Origin: Dankookia rubra
Lineage (GTDB): Bacteria; Pseudomonadota; Alphaproteobacteria; Acetobacterales; Acetobacteraceae
Assembly: GCF_004355005.1 (NCBI RefSeq)
Contig: NZ_SMSJ01000006.1
Coordinates: 174,918-238,917 of the forward strand
Reading direction: 5' to 3'
DNA: 64,000 nucleotides
Shown here: piece by piece, positions 9,368-18,680 of the stretch
How positions within the stretch are numbered: the first letter of the stretch is position 1
Layout: each line of letters starts with the position of its first letter
Notes under the pieces: generated by a model
Told to the model about the DNA's origin: nothing
What the model saw: the letters and a program-made list of their open reading frames with translations, nothing else
Database searches by the model: none
Position numbers and translations under genes: made by a program

Positions 9368-10414
9368 TCAGGCCTGCCAGTCGGCGATGGCGTCGCGCAG
9401 CGCCGTGGCGATGCGGTGCTCGAAGGCAAAACCTGCCGGGCTGTCGAAATGCCCGGGCAGGTGCCATTCGTAGGTGGGATGCGGGCGGGGGACGCGCAGC
9501 GCCACGGCCTCGGGTAGCAGGTGCTCCGTCGCCCCTGGCACGCCCTCGATGGGGTTGTGCAGCAGGAAGAGGCCGAGCCGCGACTCCCGCACCCTTCGCC
9601 GCAGCGCCGCCAGCAGCCGCTGCGCGAGCGCCGCATCCGGTGCCGCCTCGGTAACCAGGAAGCAGACCCGGAGGGGCACCCCCGGCGCGGCGCAGGCCCG
9701 CTCGAAGCGGCGGGCCAGGATCTCGAGGTCGAGGCGGAGCGGCGCGAGGCCGTCCTCCTCCCATTGCGGGCCGGCATGGTGGTTCCAGACCGCGCCGCCA
9801 TCCTGCCGCCGCAGCAGCCGCCGGCCGCTCGGCGTGGTCACCGCATGGATGGCCGAGGGGGGGGCATAGCCGGCCCAGCCTTCCTCCAGCGCTGCGAGCA
9901 CCACGGGCAAGTGGTGGGCGGCCAGGGCGAAGGGGTTCAGTGCTTCCATCGCCTGCGGCGTGCTGCGGAAACCCCAGCGGGCCGGCAGGTTCCAGGGCAG
10001 GCAATGCAACCCGAGCGGCAGCAACGGGACCCGGGCCAAGCCGGCGGCCCAGGCCGATTCGCGGAAGGCCTGGCGGGCCTGCGCGCGCGCCAGCGCCGTC
10101 CCCGGTCTCCCCGCGGCCTCCCCGCCGAGGCCGCGCAGCAGGGCGCGTGGCAGGGCGGGCGGGATGCCGACCGCGCCATGCTGTTCCAGCCGGGCGAACG
10201 CCCAGGCGCGCGCCGGAGCGAGTGCCGCGGCGGGCATGCGGTGGGCCAGCGCGGCAATCATCTCCGCCGCCTCCGCCAGGGTCAGCGCGGCGGCGGCGAA
10301 GCGCCGGTCTACCGCCTCCTCGATATGCCGCTGCAGCAGCCGGGCCAGCGGCGCCGGCATCGGCGGCAGGCGAGTCAGGTCCAGCGCCGCCTGCAGGGCC
10401 CGCTCGGCCTCCAT
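9368..10414 (-). CDS. hypothetical protein, 348 aa
   Basis: 348 aa, rich in Ala, Leu and Arg, no signal peptide or membrane segment visible. The N-terminal third looks helical; the middle carries HCLPWNLPARWGF and the C-terminal half alternates strands and helices (PLRVCFLVTEAAP, RLGLFLLHNPIEG, HPTYEWHLPGHFDSP). No catalytic motif is recognised. It is divergent from the sulfatase gene, 71 bp away, so the two could share a regulatory region. Codon use fits the backbone, so it is probably a real gene of narrow distribution. Confidence 0.6.
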   Translation of the reverse strand: MEAERALQAALDLTRLPPMPAPLARLLQRHIEEAVDRRFAAAALTLAEAAEMIAALAHRMPAAALAPARAWAFARLEQHGAVGIPPALPRALLRGLGGEAAGRPGTALARAQARQAFRESAWAAGLARVPLLPLGLHCLPWNLPARWGFRSTPQAMEALNPFALAAHHLPVVLAALEEGWAGYAPPSAIHAVTTPSGRRLLRRQDGGAVWNHHAGPQWEEDGLAPLRLDLEILARRFERACAAPGVPLRVCFLVTEAAPDAALAQRLLAALRRRVRESRLGLFLLHNPIEGVPGATEHLLPEAVALRVPRPHPTYEWHLPGHFDSPAGFAFEHRIATALRDAIADWQA

Positions 10415-10485
10415 CGCGCTCAGCCTCGCCAGCCGCGCGCGGCGCGGGCAGACTGCACCGGGGCTGATCGCACCGGGGGAAAGCC

Positions 10486-12099
10486 ATGATCCGCAACGTC
10501 CTGTTCGTCATGTGCGACCAGCTGCGCTGGGACCATCTCTCCTGCGCCGGCCACCCGCACCTGCAGACCCCGAACATCGATGCCCTGGCGAAGCGCGGCA
10601 TTCGCTTCCCGAATGCCTTCGTGCAGAGCGGCATCTGCGGCCCGTCGCGGATGTCCTTCTATACCGGGCGCTACGTCTCCTCGCACGGCTCGACCCACAA
10701 CCGGGTGCCGCTCTCGGTCGGGGAGGTGACGCTGGGCTGGCACCTGCGCGAGAGCGGCCGGACCCTGGCGCTGGCCGGCAAGACCCATGTCCTGCCCGAC
10801 GCGCACGGGATGCGGCGGCTGGAGCTCGACGGCCAGAACGACCTGTCCACCCTGCTGAAGGAGGGCTGGTTCCGGCTGGTCGACCGGCATGACGGCCACC
10901 ACGGCGAGCCCGACAGCGCCTATGCCGACTGGCTGCGGTCGAAGGGCTATGCCAGCCGTGACCCCTGGACGGATTTCGTCATCGCCGTCGACGGCCCGGA
11001 CGGCAAGCCGCTGTCCGGCTGGAAGATGCGCAATGCCTGCTACCCCGCCCGGGTCGCCGAGGCGCATAGCGAGACCGCCTATACCACCGACCGCGCGATC
11101 GAGTTCCTGGAGCGCCAGGGGGACGACCCCTTCGTGCTGCATCTGTCCTATGTGAAGCCGCATTGGCCCTACATCGCGCCGGCGCCTTACCACGCCATGT
11201 ACGGGCCGGAGCACTGCCTGCCAGTAAAGCGGCACGAGGCCGAACGTGGCCCGGGCGCCCACCCGATGGTCCGCGCCTGGCAGGACGAGGAGGTGGCGCA
11301 AAGCTTCCAGCAGGACGTGGCGATCGAGACGGTGCGGCCGACCTACCAGGGGCTGATCCGCCAGGTCGACGACCATCTCGGCCGGGTCTGGGCGACGCTG
11401 GAGACGCTCGGCCGCTGGCAGGACACGCTGGTCATCTTCACCGCCGACCATGGCGACTACCTCGGCGACCACTGGCTGGGCGAGAAGGAGCTGTTCCACG
11501 ACTGCGTCCAGCGCGTGCCCATGCTGGTCTACGACCCGACCGTGGCGGCGGACGCGACGCGCGGAACGGCGGACCCCCGGCTGGTCGAGGCGGTGGACGT
11601 GGTACCGACCATCCTCGATGCGCTCGGGCTCGACCCGGCCAGCCATGTGGTGGAGGGACGCTCGCTGGTCCCGGCGCTGCGGGGCGTGGCCGCGCGGTCG
11701 CAGGGCGCCGCGGGCGCAGCGCGTGACGCGCCCGGCGAGGCCTCGGAAGACTGGCGCGACTGCGCCATCAGCGAGCTGGACTGGACCTTCCGCGGCGCGC
11801 GCCGGCGCCTCGGCTATCCCACCGGGCAGCACATGGCCTGGATGGTCCGCACCGATCGCTGGAAATACATCCACTGGACCGGCGGGCTGAGGCCCCAGCT
11901 TTTCGACCTGGTGCAGGATCCGGACGAGTTCCACGACCTCGGCGACGACAGGACATTGGTCGGCGTGCGCGACGCCATGCGGCACCGGCTGCTGCAGTGG
12001 TTCACCCGGCTGAAGTCGCGCACCACGATCACCTGGGCCGAGGCGGAGCAGCGCACCGACAGCCACAAGAAGGCGGGCGTCTTCCTCGGCGAGTGGTAG
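10486..12099 (+). CDS. sulfatase-family hydrolase (arylsulfatase / phosphonate monoester hydrolase type)
   Basis: 537 aa. The alkaline-phosphatase-fold sulfatase family is shown by the N-terminal metal site (MCDQLRWDHL), the nucleophile motif CGPSR with Cys51, which would be matured to formylglycine, followed by MSFYTGR, and the C-terminal metal site FTADHGDYLGDHWLGEKELF. The length, the CGPSR motif and the phrase VKPHWPYIAP resemble phosphonate monoester hydrolases and choline-sulfatase-like enzymes. No signal peptide is visible, so it is probably cytoplasmic. Substrate is undetermined. A formylglycine-generating enzyme is not encoded in the window. Confidence 0.85.
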   Translation: MIRNVLFVMCDQLRWDHLSCAGHPHLQTPNIDALAKRGIRFPNAFVQSGICGPSRMSFYTGRYVSSHGSTHNRVPLSVGEVTLGWHLRESGRTLALAGKTHVLPDAHGMRRLELDGQNDLSTLLKEGWFRLVDRHDGHHGEPDSAYADWLRSKGYASRDPWTDFVIAVDGPDGKPLSGWKMRNACYPARVAEAHSETAYTTDRAIEFLERQGDDPFVLHLSYVKPHWPYIAPAPYHAMYGPEHCLPVKRHEAERGPGAHPMVRAWQDEEVAQSFQQDVAIETVRPTYQGLIRQVDDHLGRVWATLETLGRWQDTLVIFTADHGDYLGDHWLGEKELFHDCVQRVPMLVYDPTVAADATRGTADPRLVEAVDVVPTILDALGLDPASHVVEGRSLVPALRGVAARSQGAAGAARDAPGEASEDWRDCAISELDWTFRGARRRLGYPTGQHMAWMVRTDRWKYIHWTGGLRPQLFDLVQDPDEFHDLGDDRTLVGVRDAMRHRLLQWFTRLKSRTTITWAEAEQRTDSHKKAGVFLGEW

Positions 12100-12102
12100 T
12101 CA

Positions 12103-12129
12103 CCCGCCGGGGAGGGCCTTCCCGGCGGG
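12103..12129. terminator. terminator-like hairpin after the sulfatase gene
   Basis: CCCGCCGGGGAG pairs with CTTCCCGGCGGG (one G-T wobble) around a three-base loop, immediately after the sulfatase stop codon and between convergent genes. No T tract follows on the + strand. Confidence 0.65.
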
Positions 12130-12167
12130 CGATCCAAAGCAACGCGCCGGACCTCCGGCATGCCGCG

Positions 12168-13220
12168 TCAGTCGGCCCAGACCTTGTCCTGCACCACGAC
12201 ATGGGCGGTGACGAAGCCCGTATTGTCGTCATAGGCGCCGGGGGCATCGTGGAAGCCGGTGCCGTCCACCACGCCGAGCACCAGGGTCCGCGCCGCATCC
12301 GGCGCCAGGAAGGCCTGGACATGGCCCGTCGCATCCAGCCCGTCGCCGATGAAGAAGGGCTGGTCGATGGCCGGTGCCAGGCTGCCGAAGACCTCGCCCA
12401 AGCTGGTGAAGTCCAGCGTGGCCGGGGCGATATGGCCCGCATCGTGCTCATGCCCGTCGAGGAAGACGCCGACCAGCATGCCGTTGCTGTGCGCCACCAG
12501 GCCGGCCAGGCCAGCGGTCGGGTTGATGGCGGTGCCGGCGCCGGCGTAGAGGTCCGAGCCGTCCGGCCCGGTCGCCATCATGCCATGCCCGAAGGAGAAG
12601 CCGCCGGCGACGTCGGAAATCGTCACCACCCGGCCGGTGCCGGTCCCGAGATCGACCGAGACCGGCGCGGTCGCACCCAGCCCGGAGACGGTCCCGGCAA
12701 AGTCGTAGAGCGCGTCGGTGGCGTGTACCGTCACGTCGGAGGCCGGCGGGTCGGCATGCGTTGCCTCCGGCAGGCTGAAGGAGGCGAGGTTGGTCACCAC
12801 GCCGTCAAGCCGGATGAAGGCACGTTCCACGCCGACCAAGTCGAGGTGGAGGGTAGCATTGGTGAAATGCGCCGCCGGATCCTCGACGACGGTCGAGGTC
12901 ACGAAGGTCTTCAGCGCCGACAAAGCCAGCCGCACGCTGGGCGTATACTGGTCGCCGTTCAGGGTAATATAGACCGAATCGGTTCCCGACCCGCCATCGA
13001 TCTGGTCGTAGGCGAGCGGCGACAGGATCGCATGGATCTGGTCGTTGCCGGCGCCGGCGAAGACCTCGTTGTGGCCGAAGTTGCCGGCGATGCGGTCGGC
13101 AACCGCGCCGCCGACCAGACGGTCATCACCGGTCGAGCCGCGCAATACGACCGGCGTCATATGGGCAGAGGCATCGAGCGTGCTGCCGGCGGCAGTGGCA
13201 TGGAGGACGATTTCAGTCAT
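12168..13220 (-). CDS. RTX-like repeat protein with a C-terminal beta domain
   Basis: 350 aa; ATG at 13220. Near residues 25-85 it has glycine/aspartate-rich RTX-type nonapeptide pieces (GSTGDDRLVGG, VFAGAGNDQIH, IDGGSGTDSVY), which bind calcium in hemolysin-type proteins. The C-terminal two thirds is beta-rich, with SNGMLVGVFLDGHEHD and TLDFTSLGEVFGSLAP. There is no N-terminal signal peptide, which fits type I secretion, although no type I exporter is adjacent. Function is not recognised beyond a probable secreted or surface calcium-binding protein. Confidence 0.7.
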   Translation of the reverse strand: MTEIVLHATAAGSTLDASAHMTPVVLRGSTGDDRLVGGAVADRIAGNFGHNEVFAGAGNDQIHAILSPLAYDQIDGGSGTDSVYITLNGDQYTPSVRLALSALKTFVTSTVVEDPAAHFTNATLHLDLVGVERAFIRLDGVVTNLASFSLPEATHADPPASDVTVHATDALYDFAGTVSGLGATAPVSVDLGTGTGRVVTISDVAGGFSFGHGMMATGPDGSDLYAGAGTAINPTAGLAGLVAHSNGMLVGVFLDGHEHDAGHIAPATLDFTSLGEVFGSLAPAIDQPFFIGDGLDATGHVQAFLAPDAARTLVLGVVDGTGFHDAPGAYDDNTGFVTAHVVVQDKVWAD

Positions 13221-13338
13221 TGATCGGCGCAATTCATCCGGGTCCACGCGTGCTGCATTGCACGCGGTTCAATCGGACGCATACAAAATACCGATCAGAA
13301 GCAACTTTTTCGTGAGGATCTGTCGCGCACAACGCGGA

Positions 13339-13842
13339 TCAGCCAGCAGATATCATGCCTAATGGGTGATAGTCGCGGCCGTAATAGATCAACCCGTGAT
13401 CCGCATCGCTGCCCTGCCGGATCGTCTGCACCTCGGCGAAGACGACCAGGTGGGTGCCCTTCTCAATGATCTCGGTCACCCGGCAATCGAAGGCCGCCAC
13501 CGCGCCTTCCAGCATGGGATTGCCGGTCTCGGCGGTCGCCCAGGTCCCGGCGAGGAAGCGCTCCTCCATCGGGCATTTCGTCACCCCGGCGAAGACCTTC
13601 GCGGTATCTTTCTGTGCCGCCGCCACGACGTTGACGCAGACCGTTCCGTTCGCCTTCAGCACCGGGGCCGCCGTCGCGCCACGGTTCATGCAGACGAGCA
13701 GGGTCGGCGGCTCGTCCGTCACGCTGCAGACGGCGCTGGCGGTGAAGCCGCCGCGCCCGGCTGGCCCGCCGGTGGTGATGATGTTCACTGCGGCGCCCAG
13801 CCGGGCCATGGCGTCGCGGAATTCCTGGCGGGTGACGGTCAT
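13339..13842 (-). CDS. flavin reductase-like protein (HpaC family)
   Basis: 167 aa; ATG at 13842. The sequence fits the short-chain flavin reductase fold used as the reductase partner of two-component FMN/FAD monooxygenases: GAAVNIITTGG at the N-terminus, FTASAVCSVTDEPPTLLVCMN, and the C-terminal GLIYYGRDYHPL. It would reduce free FMN or FAD with NAD(P)H in the cytoplasm. No monooxygenase lies next to it, so the partner is unknown. Confidence 0.85.
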   Translation of the reverse strand: MTVTRQEFRDAMARLGAAVNIITTGGPAGRGGFTASAVCSVTDEPPTLLVCMNRGATAAPVLKANGTVCVNVVAAAQKDTAKVFAGVTKCPMEERFLAGTWATAETGNPMLEGAVAAFDCRVTEIIEKGTHLVVFAEVQTIRQGSDADHGLIYYGRDYHPLGMISAG

Positions 13843-13914
13843 CGTGGATGCGGCCCTGCTGCTTGGCGTCAGTAAAGCATGGGCCGCGGGAATGGGCACC
13901 CGGGGGCGCCCCGG

Positions 13915-14286
13915 TCACCGGGCTGCGGCAGGCTCCGCGCAGCCGCCGCCATGCGGCCGCAACCGCTGCACCCAGCAGCTGGCACTGGCAGATTCGGCCG
14001 CGAGCCGGGCGAGGGCGACATCGACCGGCGGGAGCATCATCTCGGCGGGGGAGAAGGAGAACAGCGCTTCCCGCGGGATTCCGCGCGAGGCGCCGTCCTC
14101 CGACAGCAGCTTGGTCGGCATCGGCATGGCAAGAACTACCAGGGCGAGCATGGCCCAGCGGTGCATTCTGTGATTGCCGCCCTGGGTGACAGGCATCTCC
14201 GGTGCAATGCTGTCGGCAGCGGATACGGAACGGTCATATCCGCTCCAGGATTCACCCCATTCCGTGTCATAGAGAGCGTTGTGCAT
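13915..14286 (-). CDS. hypothetical protein with one hydrophobic segment
   Basis: 123 aa if started at the ATG at 14286. An N-terminal acidic part is followed by one hydrophobic segment (WAMLALVVLAMPMPTKLL, around residues 44-61) and a short hydrophilic C-terminal half. The upstream 200 bases (14287-14491) hold no other gene. It may be a small exported or membrane-anchored protein; nothing in it is recognised and the start is uncertain. Confidence 0.4.
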   Translation of the reverse strand: MHNALYDTEWGESWSGYDRSVSAADSIAPEMPVTQGGNHRMHRWAMLALVVLAMPMPTKLLSEDGASRGIPREALFSFSPAEMMLPPVDVALARLAAESASASCWVQRLRPHGGGCAEPAAAR

Positions 14287-14491
14287 CTCGGACGGTCTCC
14301 GGTACAGAAGTTGGCAACCGAAGGTTGTTAAGCTAGTTATAAGACTCTCTTCGCGAGTTGCAATCCACCTTTGGAGCCTGGTTCGCGCGAGTGATCTCCT
14401 GCCTTGATAAACACTGCGGGTGTCGCCGGGGCGCCTACATCCTGTACGGCCGCGTCGGGCCGGCGGTCTCACCTGCCGTCAGGGGCGCTGT

Positions 14492-15955
14492 TCAGCGTCC
14501 TGCCGGCCGCTCGGCCGACAAAGGCGCCGAGACATCCTCCAGCGACCGGCCCTCGGCGGCGAAGCCCAGCCGCCATTCGGTCGCCGCCGCCACCAGCATA
14601 AGCGCCGCCGCCGCCAGGTAGCCCCACATGATGTGGCTGCGATCGCCGCTCTCGATCAGCCAGCCGAACAGCGTCGGGCCGACCACCCCGCCGACCGCGG
14701 TGCCGATCGCATAGAACAGCGCGATCGCCATCGCCCGCATCTCGAGCGGAAAGCTCTCGCCGACCGTCAGGTAGGCGGCCGAGGCCGCGGCCGAGGCGAA
14801 GAAGAAGATCACCGTCCAGGCCGCCGTCTGCTCCCAGGCTGTCAGCCAGCCGGCGGCGAAGGCAAGCCCCGTCCCGGCCATCAGCAGGCCCGACAGCGCA
14901 TAGGTGCCGGTGATCATCGGCTTGCGGCCGATGGTGTCGAAGAACCGCCCCAGCAGCAGCGGCCCGGCCAGGTTGCCGAGCGCAAAGGGCAGCATGAACC
15001 AACCGATATGGTGCGCCGGGATGCCGTAGAATTTGGTCAGCACCAGCGCATAGGTGAAGAAGACCGCGTTGTAGAAAAAAGCCTGGCAGGACATCAGCAC
15101 CAGGCCGAGCACCGCACGGTCCCGATGGGTGCCGAACATGGTCGCCCAGATGTCGCCGAGCGAGGCGGCGCCACGCTTGTGCAGCACGACATTGCCGTAG
15201 GAGGGTGGCGGCAGCGGGCCGCTGGAGGCCGCCACGTCGCGCTCGATCTCGCCGACGATCCGTCCGGCCTCCTCCGGCTTGCCGTGCAGCATGAGCCAGC
15301 GCGGGCTTTCCGGCAGGTGCCGCCGCAGCAGCAGCACGACCAGCGACAGCGCCCCGCCCACCACGAAGGCGCCGCGCCAGCCGATCTCGGGGTCGATGAT
15401 CGCGGGGTCGAGCACCACCAGCGCGACCACGGCGCCGATCGCTGCCCCGCCCCAGAAGGTGCCGTTGACGCAGAGATCGGTGGTGCCGCGGTAGCGGGCT
15501 GGGATGAGTTCCTGGATCGCCGAGTTCACAGCGGCGTATTCGCCGCCGATGCCGGCCCCGGTCAGCGCCCGGAACAGCGCGAAGGACCAGAAGTCCCAGG
15601 CGAAGCCGGTGGCGACGCTGGACAGCATGTAGACGATGAGGGTGATGAAGAAGAGCCGCCGCCGGCCGATCCGGTCGGCCAGGTAGCCGAAGCCGAGCGC
15701 CCCGGCGACGGCGCCGATCAGGTAGGCCGAGGCGGTCAGGCCGATCTGGGTCGAGGTCAGCGCCAGGCTCGGGCTCTGGTGGATGGCGCCGGCCAGGCTG
15801 CCGACCAGCGTCACCTCCAGCCCGTCGAGCACCCAGGTAATGCCTAGCGCGACGACGACGCGCCAGTGAAAGCCGCTCCAGGGCAGCCGGTCGAGCCGCG
15901 CGGGCACATCGGTCTCGAAGCGGTCACCCGTGGTCGGGCCCGGCGTGTCGCGCAT
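14492..15955 (-). CDS. MFS transporter (metabolite:H+ symporter type), copy 1
   Basis: 487 aa with twelve probable membrane segments. MFS signatures are visible: GFGYLADRIGRRRLFF between helices 2 and 3, and the related LLLGRFFDTIGRKPMI in the second half. ATG at 15955 follows GAGGAG. It is strongly similar along its whole length to the neighbour at 16489-18426 (for example RFETDVPARLDRLPWS, ITWVLDGLEVTLVGSLA, SAYLTVGESFPLEMRA), so the two are a tandem duplication. Such transporters carry organic or aromatic acids; the substrate is not evident. Confidence 0.85.
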   Translation of the reverse strand: MRDTPGPTTGDRFETDVPARLDRLPWSGFHWRVVVALGITWVLDGLEVTLVGSLAGAIHQSPSLALTSTQIGLTASAYLIGAVAGALGFGYLADRIGRRRLFFITLIVYMLSSVATGFAWDFWSFALFRALTGAGIGGEYAAVNSAIQELIPARYRGTTDLCVNGTFWGGAAIGAVVALVVLDPAIIDPEIGWRGAFVVGGALSLVVLLLRRHLPESPRWLMLHGKPEEAGRIVGEIERDVAASSGPLPPPSYGNVVLHKRGAASLGDIWATMFGTHRDRAVLGLVLMSCQAFFYNAVFFTYALVLTKFYGIPAHHIGWFMLPFALGNLAGPLLLGRFFDTIGRKPMITGTYALSGLLMAGTGLAFAAGWLTAWEQTAAWTVIFFFASAAASAAYLTVGESFPLEMRAMAIALFYAIGTAVGGVVGPTLFGWLIESGDRSHIMWGYLAAAALMLVAAATEWRLGFAAEGRSLEDVSAPLSAERPAGR

Positions 15956-16094
15956 GGGGCGTTCTCCTCAGGGAGGAAAGTTTTGGGCCGCAGGATGGTT
16001 GCACCCCGGCGGGAGTGCAGGGGGCCTGTCAGGCTTTCCTGATCGTTGCCAAAGCCTCGGCTACTCGCCGACCGGCGCCGCAGGAACTGGACAC

Positions 16095-16496
16095 CTAATC
16101 GCGTCTGTCCATGCTTGGTCCGGAAGAAGAATTCGATCGCGGAAATAGCTGGCTCTCAATGTAGGCCAAGCGGATGTAGATCGGATTCATGCGGTCCGCG
16201 ACCGTATTAGCTGCCGCCAACTGCGCCTCCGAGTGGGCTTGCGCGACAACAACCCGTTCAAGCCCCTCCACGTGCTTCTCAAGCTTCAGCAAGCCATCCT
16301 CGAGCGTGCGGACACGGGTCTCCAAGCGGTCGGCTACCTTGGAAAGGTTCGCTTCGATTTTCCCCATCCGCTCGATCAAGTTGAGCAAGTCAACGAAGCG
16401 GCCGATGCCCCACTTCACCAAACGAACCCGCTTGCCGGGACCGGATCCGTCGCTTTCCTCTGGAGAGCCAGGCGGAATGGCAGCGGGCTCAGCCAA
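16095..16496 (-). CDS. small coiled-coil protein
   Basis: About 133 aa if started at a TTG near 16496 overlapping the end of the upstream MFS gene; the start could also be a GTG near 16418. From residue ~25 on it contains a heptad pattern (FVDLLNLIERMGKIEANL, RVRTLEDGLLKLEKHVEGL), then a helix with NPIYIRLAYIESQLFP. It probably forms a coiled coil, and it directly follows the MFS protein whose own tail carries coiled-coil-like repeats. Function unknown. Confidence 0.45.
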   Translation of the reverse strand: MAEPAAIPPGSPEESDGSGPGKRVRLVKWGIGRFVDLLNLIERMGKIEANLSKVADRLETRVRTLEDGLLKLEKHVEGLERVVVAQAHSEAQLAAANTVADRMNPIYIRLAYIESQLFPRSNSSSGPSMDRRD

Positions 16497-18426
16497 GACG
16501 CTGCACCAGCGCCGCGACTCGGGCCTCGGTCTCGCTGGACCGGCGCAGGATGGCATCGAGTTGCCGGTCAAGTTCTGCAAGGCCCGGCTTGCCCGGCGGA
16601 TCGGCGATCGGCGGCAAAGGATCACCGAGCAGCACGGCGACGCGTACTTCAGTCTCACTGGAACTTAAAAGCATCGCATCGATCCGTTGATCGAGCTCGG
16701 CGAAGCTTGGCTCGACATTCGGCCGATCGACCCTCAGGTCGTTCCGTCGCAGGAGATCGTCCGGCTTGTTGTTCAACTCGTCCAGCGTGGGCCCCTTTGG
16801 GATTGATGCTGACGTTTCACCCCGGCCGATATTTTGCCAAGAAGGAGAGGCAGGCCGGCGTGGGCCATCGACCTGTGTCACCGATCCAGGCCACTGACCT
16901 TGCCGTGCGACGGCCGTTCGCGGCAGTGCCCCGCCATTCGGCATGGCCGGAACGGGATCGAAACCCTGAACAACCGCCGCAAGCGGCTTTGCGACCTCCT
17001 CCAACGGACGCCCCTCGGCATCGAAGCCTAGCAGCCATTCGGTCGCGGCGGCTACAAGCATCAGCCCGCCCGCCGCGAGATAACCCAGCATGATGCCGCT
17101 GCGGCTCTCACCCCCGATGAGCCAGCCATAAAGGGCGGGCCCGCCGGCGCCCAGCGCCATGCCGATCGCGTAGAACAGCGCGATCGCCGTGGCCCGCATC
17201 TCCAGCGGAAAGCTTTCCCCGACCGTCAGGTATGCTGCTGAGGCAGCGGCCGATGCGAAGAAGAAGATGACCGCCCAAGCCGCCGTCTGCTCGAGAACGG
17301 AGAACCACTCATAGGCAAATGCGATGCTGGTCCAGATCGTCAGGAGGCCGGTCAAGCCGTAGGTCATGACGATCATTGGCTTTCTCCCGACCGTATCAAA
17401 GAAACGACCGAGGAAAAACGGTCCCGACAGATTGCCGAGTGCGAAGGCCAACATGTACCAGCCGACCGAATGGGCCTGAACGCCGTAGAATTTGGTAAGC
17501 ACCATCGCGTAGGTGAAGAAGAAGGCGTTGTAGAAGAAGGCTTGGCACGACATGAGTACGAAGCCGAGCTTGGCGCGGTCCCGGTGTGTGCCGCGCATCG
17601 TGTCCCAGACCTCCCGCAGGGAAGCGCCGCCTCGGCGGTACAGCAGGAGCTTGTTGCTGGAAGGCGTCGGCAAAGGGCCGCGGACGCGGATGATGTCCCG
17701 CTCTATCGCGCTGACAATCCGCTCAGCTTCCTCCGGCCTGCCGCGCAGCATCAGCCAACGCGGGCTTTCCGGCAGATAGCGCCGCAGGCAGAGGACCACG
17801 AGGCACAGCAATCCGCCCGCCACGAAGGCGACGCGCCAACCCTCTTGCAGGCTGGTTTCAGGGTTCAGCACCAGCAGGGAGATGACCGCGCCCATGGCGG
17901 CGCCACCCCAGAATGTCCCGTTGACGTAGAGATCGGTTCTGCCTCGCAGCTGGGCTGGAACGAGTTCCTGGATGGCCGAGTTCACCGCAGCGTATTCACC
18001 GCCGATGCCGGCACCGATCATCGCGCGGAACAAAGCGAGGGACCAGAAGTCCCAGGCAAAGCCTGTAGCGATCGTCCCCGCCATGTAGACCAGGAGCGTG
18101 ACGAAGAAGAGGCGCTGCCGGCCCACGTGATCCGCCAGCCAGCCGAAGCCGAGCGCGCCAAGCCCTGCACACGCGACATAGGCGGAACCGATCCAACCCA
18201 TCTGGGTGTTGCTCAGGTCAAGGGACCGCGGATCCTGAATGGCACTGGCCAGGCTGCCGACGAGCGTCACCTCCAGCCCGTTCAGGACCCATGCGACGCC
18301 CAGGGCCAGGACGACACGCCAGTGAAAGCGGCTCCAGGGCAGGCGGTCGAGCCGCGCTGGAACGTCGGTCTCAAAGCGGGATTCCGTAGCGGTAGCGGCC
18401 GATGGACCGTTGTCAGAAGATCGCAC
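16489..18426 (-). CDS. MFS transporter with repeat-bearing C-terminal tail, copy 2
   Basis: 645 aa, GTG start. Residues 1 to ~475 are an MFS transporter closely related to the gene at 14492-15955, with GFGWLADHVGRQRLFF and FLGRFFDTVGRKPMIV. A tail of about 165 residues absent from the neighbour follows; it is proline-rich and then has three related units (DELNNKPDDLLRRND, FAELDQRIDAMLLSSSETE, LAELDRQLDAILRRSSETE) that look amphipathic. A cytoplasmic interaction or assembly role for the tail is inference. Codon use is slightly less GC-extreme than its paralogue. Confidence 0.8.
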   Translation of the reverse strand: MRSSDNGPSAATATESRFETDVPARLDRLPWSRFHWRVVLALGVAWVLNGLEVTLVGSLASAIQDPRSLDLSNTQMGWIGSAYVACAGLGALGFGWLADHVGRQRLFFVTLLVYMAGTIATGFAWDFWSLALFRAMIGAGIGGEYAAVNSAIQELVPAQLRGRTDLYVNGTFWGGAAMGAVISLLVLNPETSLQEGWRVAFVAGGLLCLVVLCLRRYLPESPRWLMLRGRPEEAERIVSAIERDIIRVRGPLPTPSSNKLLLYRRGGASLREVWDTMRGTHRDRAKLGFVLMSCQAFFYNAFFFTYAMVLTKFYGVQAHSVGWYMLAFALGNLSGPFFLGRFFDTVGRKPMIVMTYGLTGLLTIWTSIAFAYEWFSVLEQTAAWAVIFFFASAAASAAYLTVGESFPLEMRATAIALFYAIGMALGAGGPALYGWLIGGESRSGIMLGYLAAGGLMLVAAATEWLLGFDAEGRPLEEVAKPLAAVVQGFDPVPAMPNGGALPRTAVARQGQWPGSVTQVDGPRRPASPSWQNIGRGETSASIPKGPTLDELNNKPDDLLRRNDLRVDRPNVEPSFAELDQRIDAMLLSSSETEVRVAVLLGDPLPPIADPPGKPGLAELDRQLDAILRRSSETEARVAALVQRLG

Positions 18427-18449
18427 TGTTTCACCATGCGCTATCGCTG

Positions 18450-18680
18450 AAAGTGGAAGTCCTGAAAGTACCGGATCGTTCCATTATTTTAGATTTCTTT
18501 GAAAACGATAATGTCTCTGATCGCGTCAGCTTCCGAATCAGAATACTTCATTTTGTCGATGGCTTGTCCATATACATGAATGTGAAAAGTCAGTAATATT
18601 TGTAATTAATACGGTTACTTTTTTGATTTAGTGGACTAGAACAGTCTCAAAACCAAAAACAATGCCAGTTTCATTGATGC
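18450..18680. other. AT-rich intergenic stretch
   Basis: Between the second MFS gene and the dienelactone hydrolase, about 230 bases are strikingly AT-rich (runs such as TTTTTTGATTT and ATTAATACGG) in an otherwise GC-rich chromosome. A 64-codon ORF can be read through part of it but has no convincing codon bias. It may hold promoters for the MFS gene (minus strand) or be a remnant of a mobile element. The remaining bases to 18937 hold only the ribosome binding site of the next gene. Confidence 0.4.

Noticed and set aside
18402-18596. 64-codon ORF in the AT-rich region
   Set aside because: No ribosome site, overlaps the start of the MFS gene, and the composition reflects AT-richness and not coding bias.
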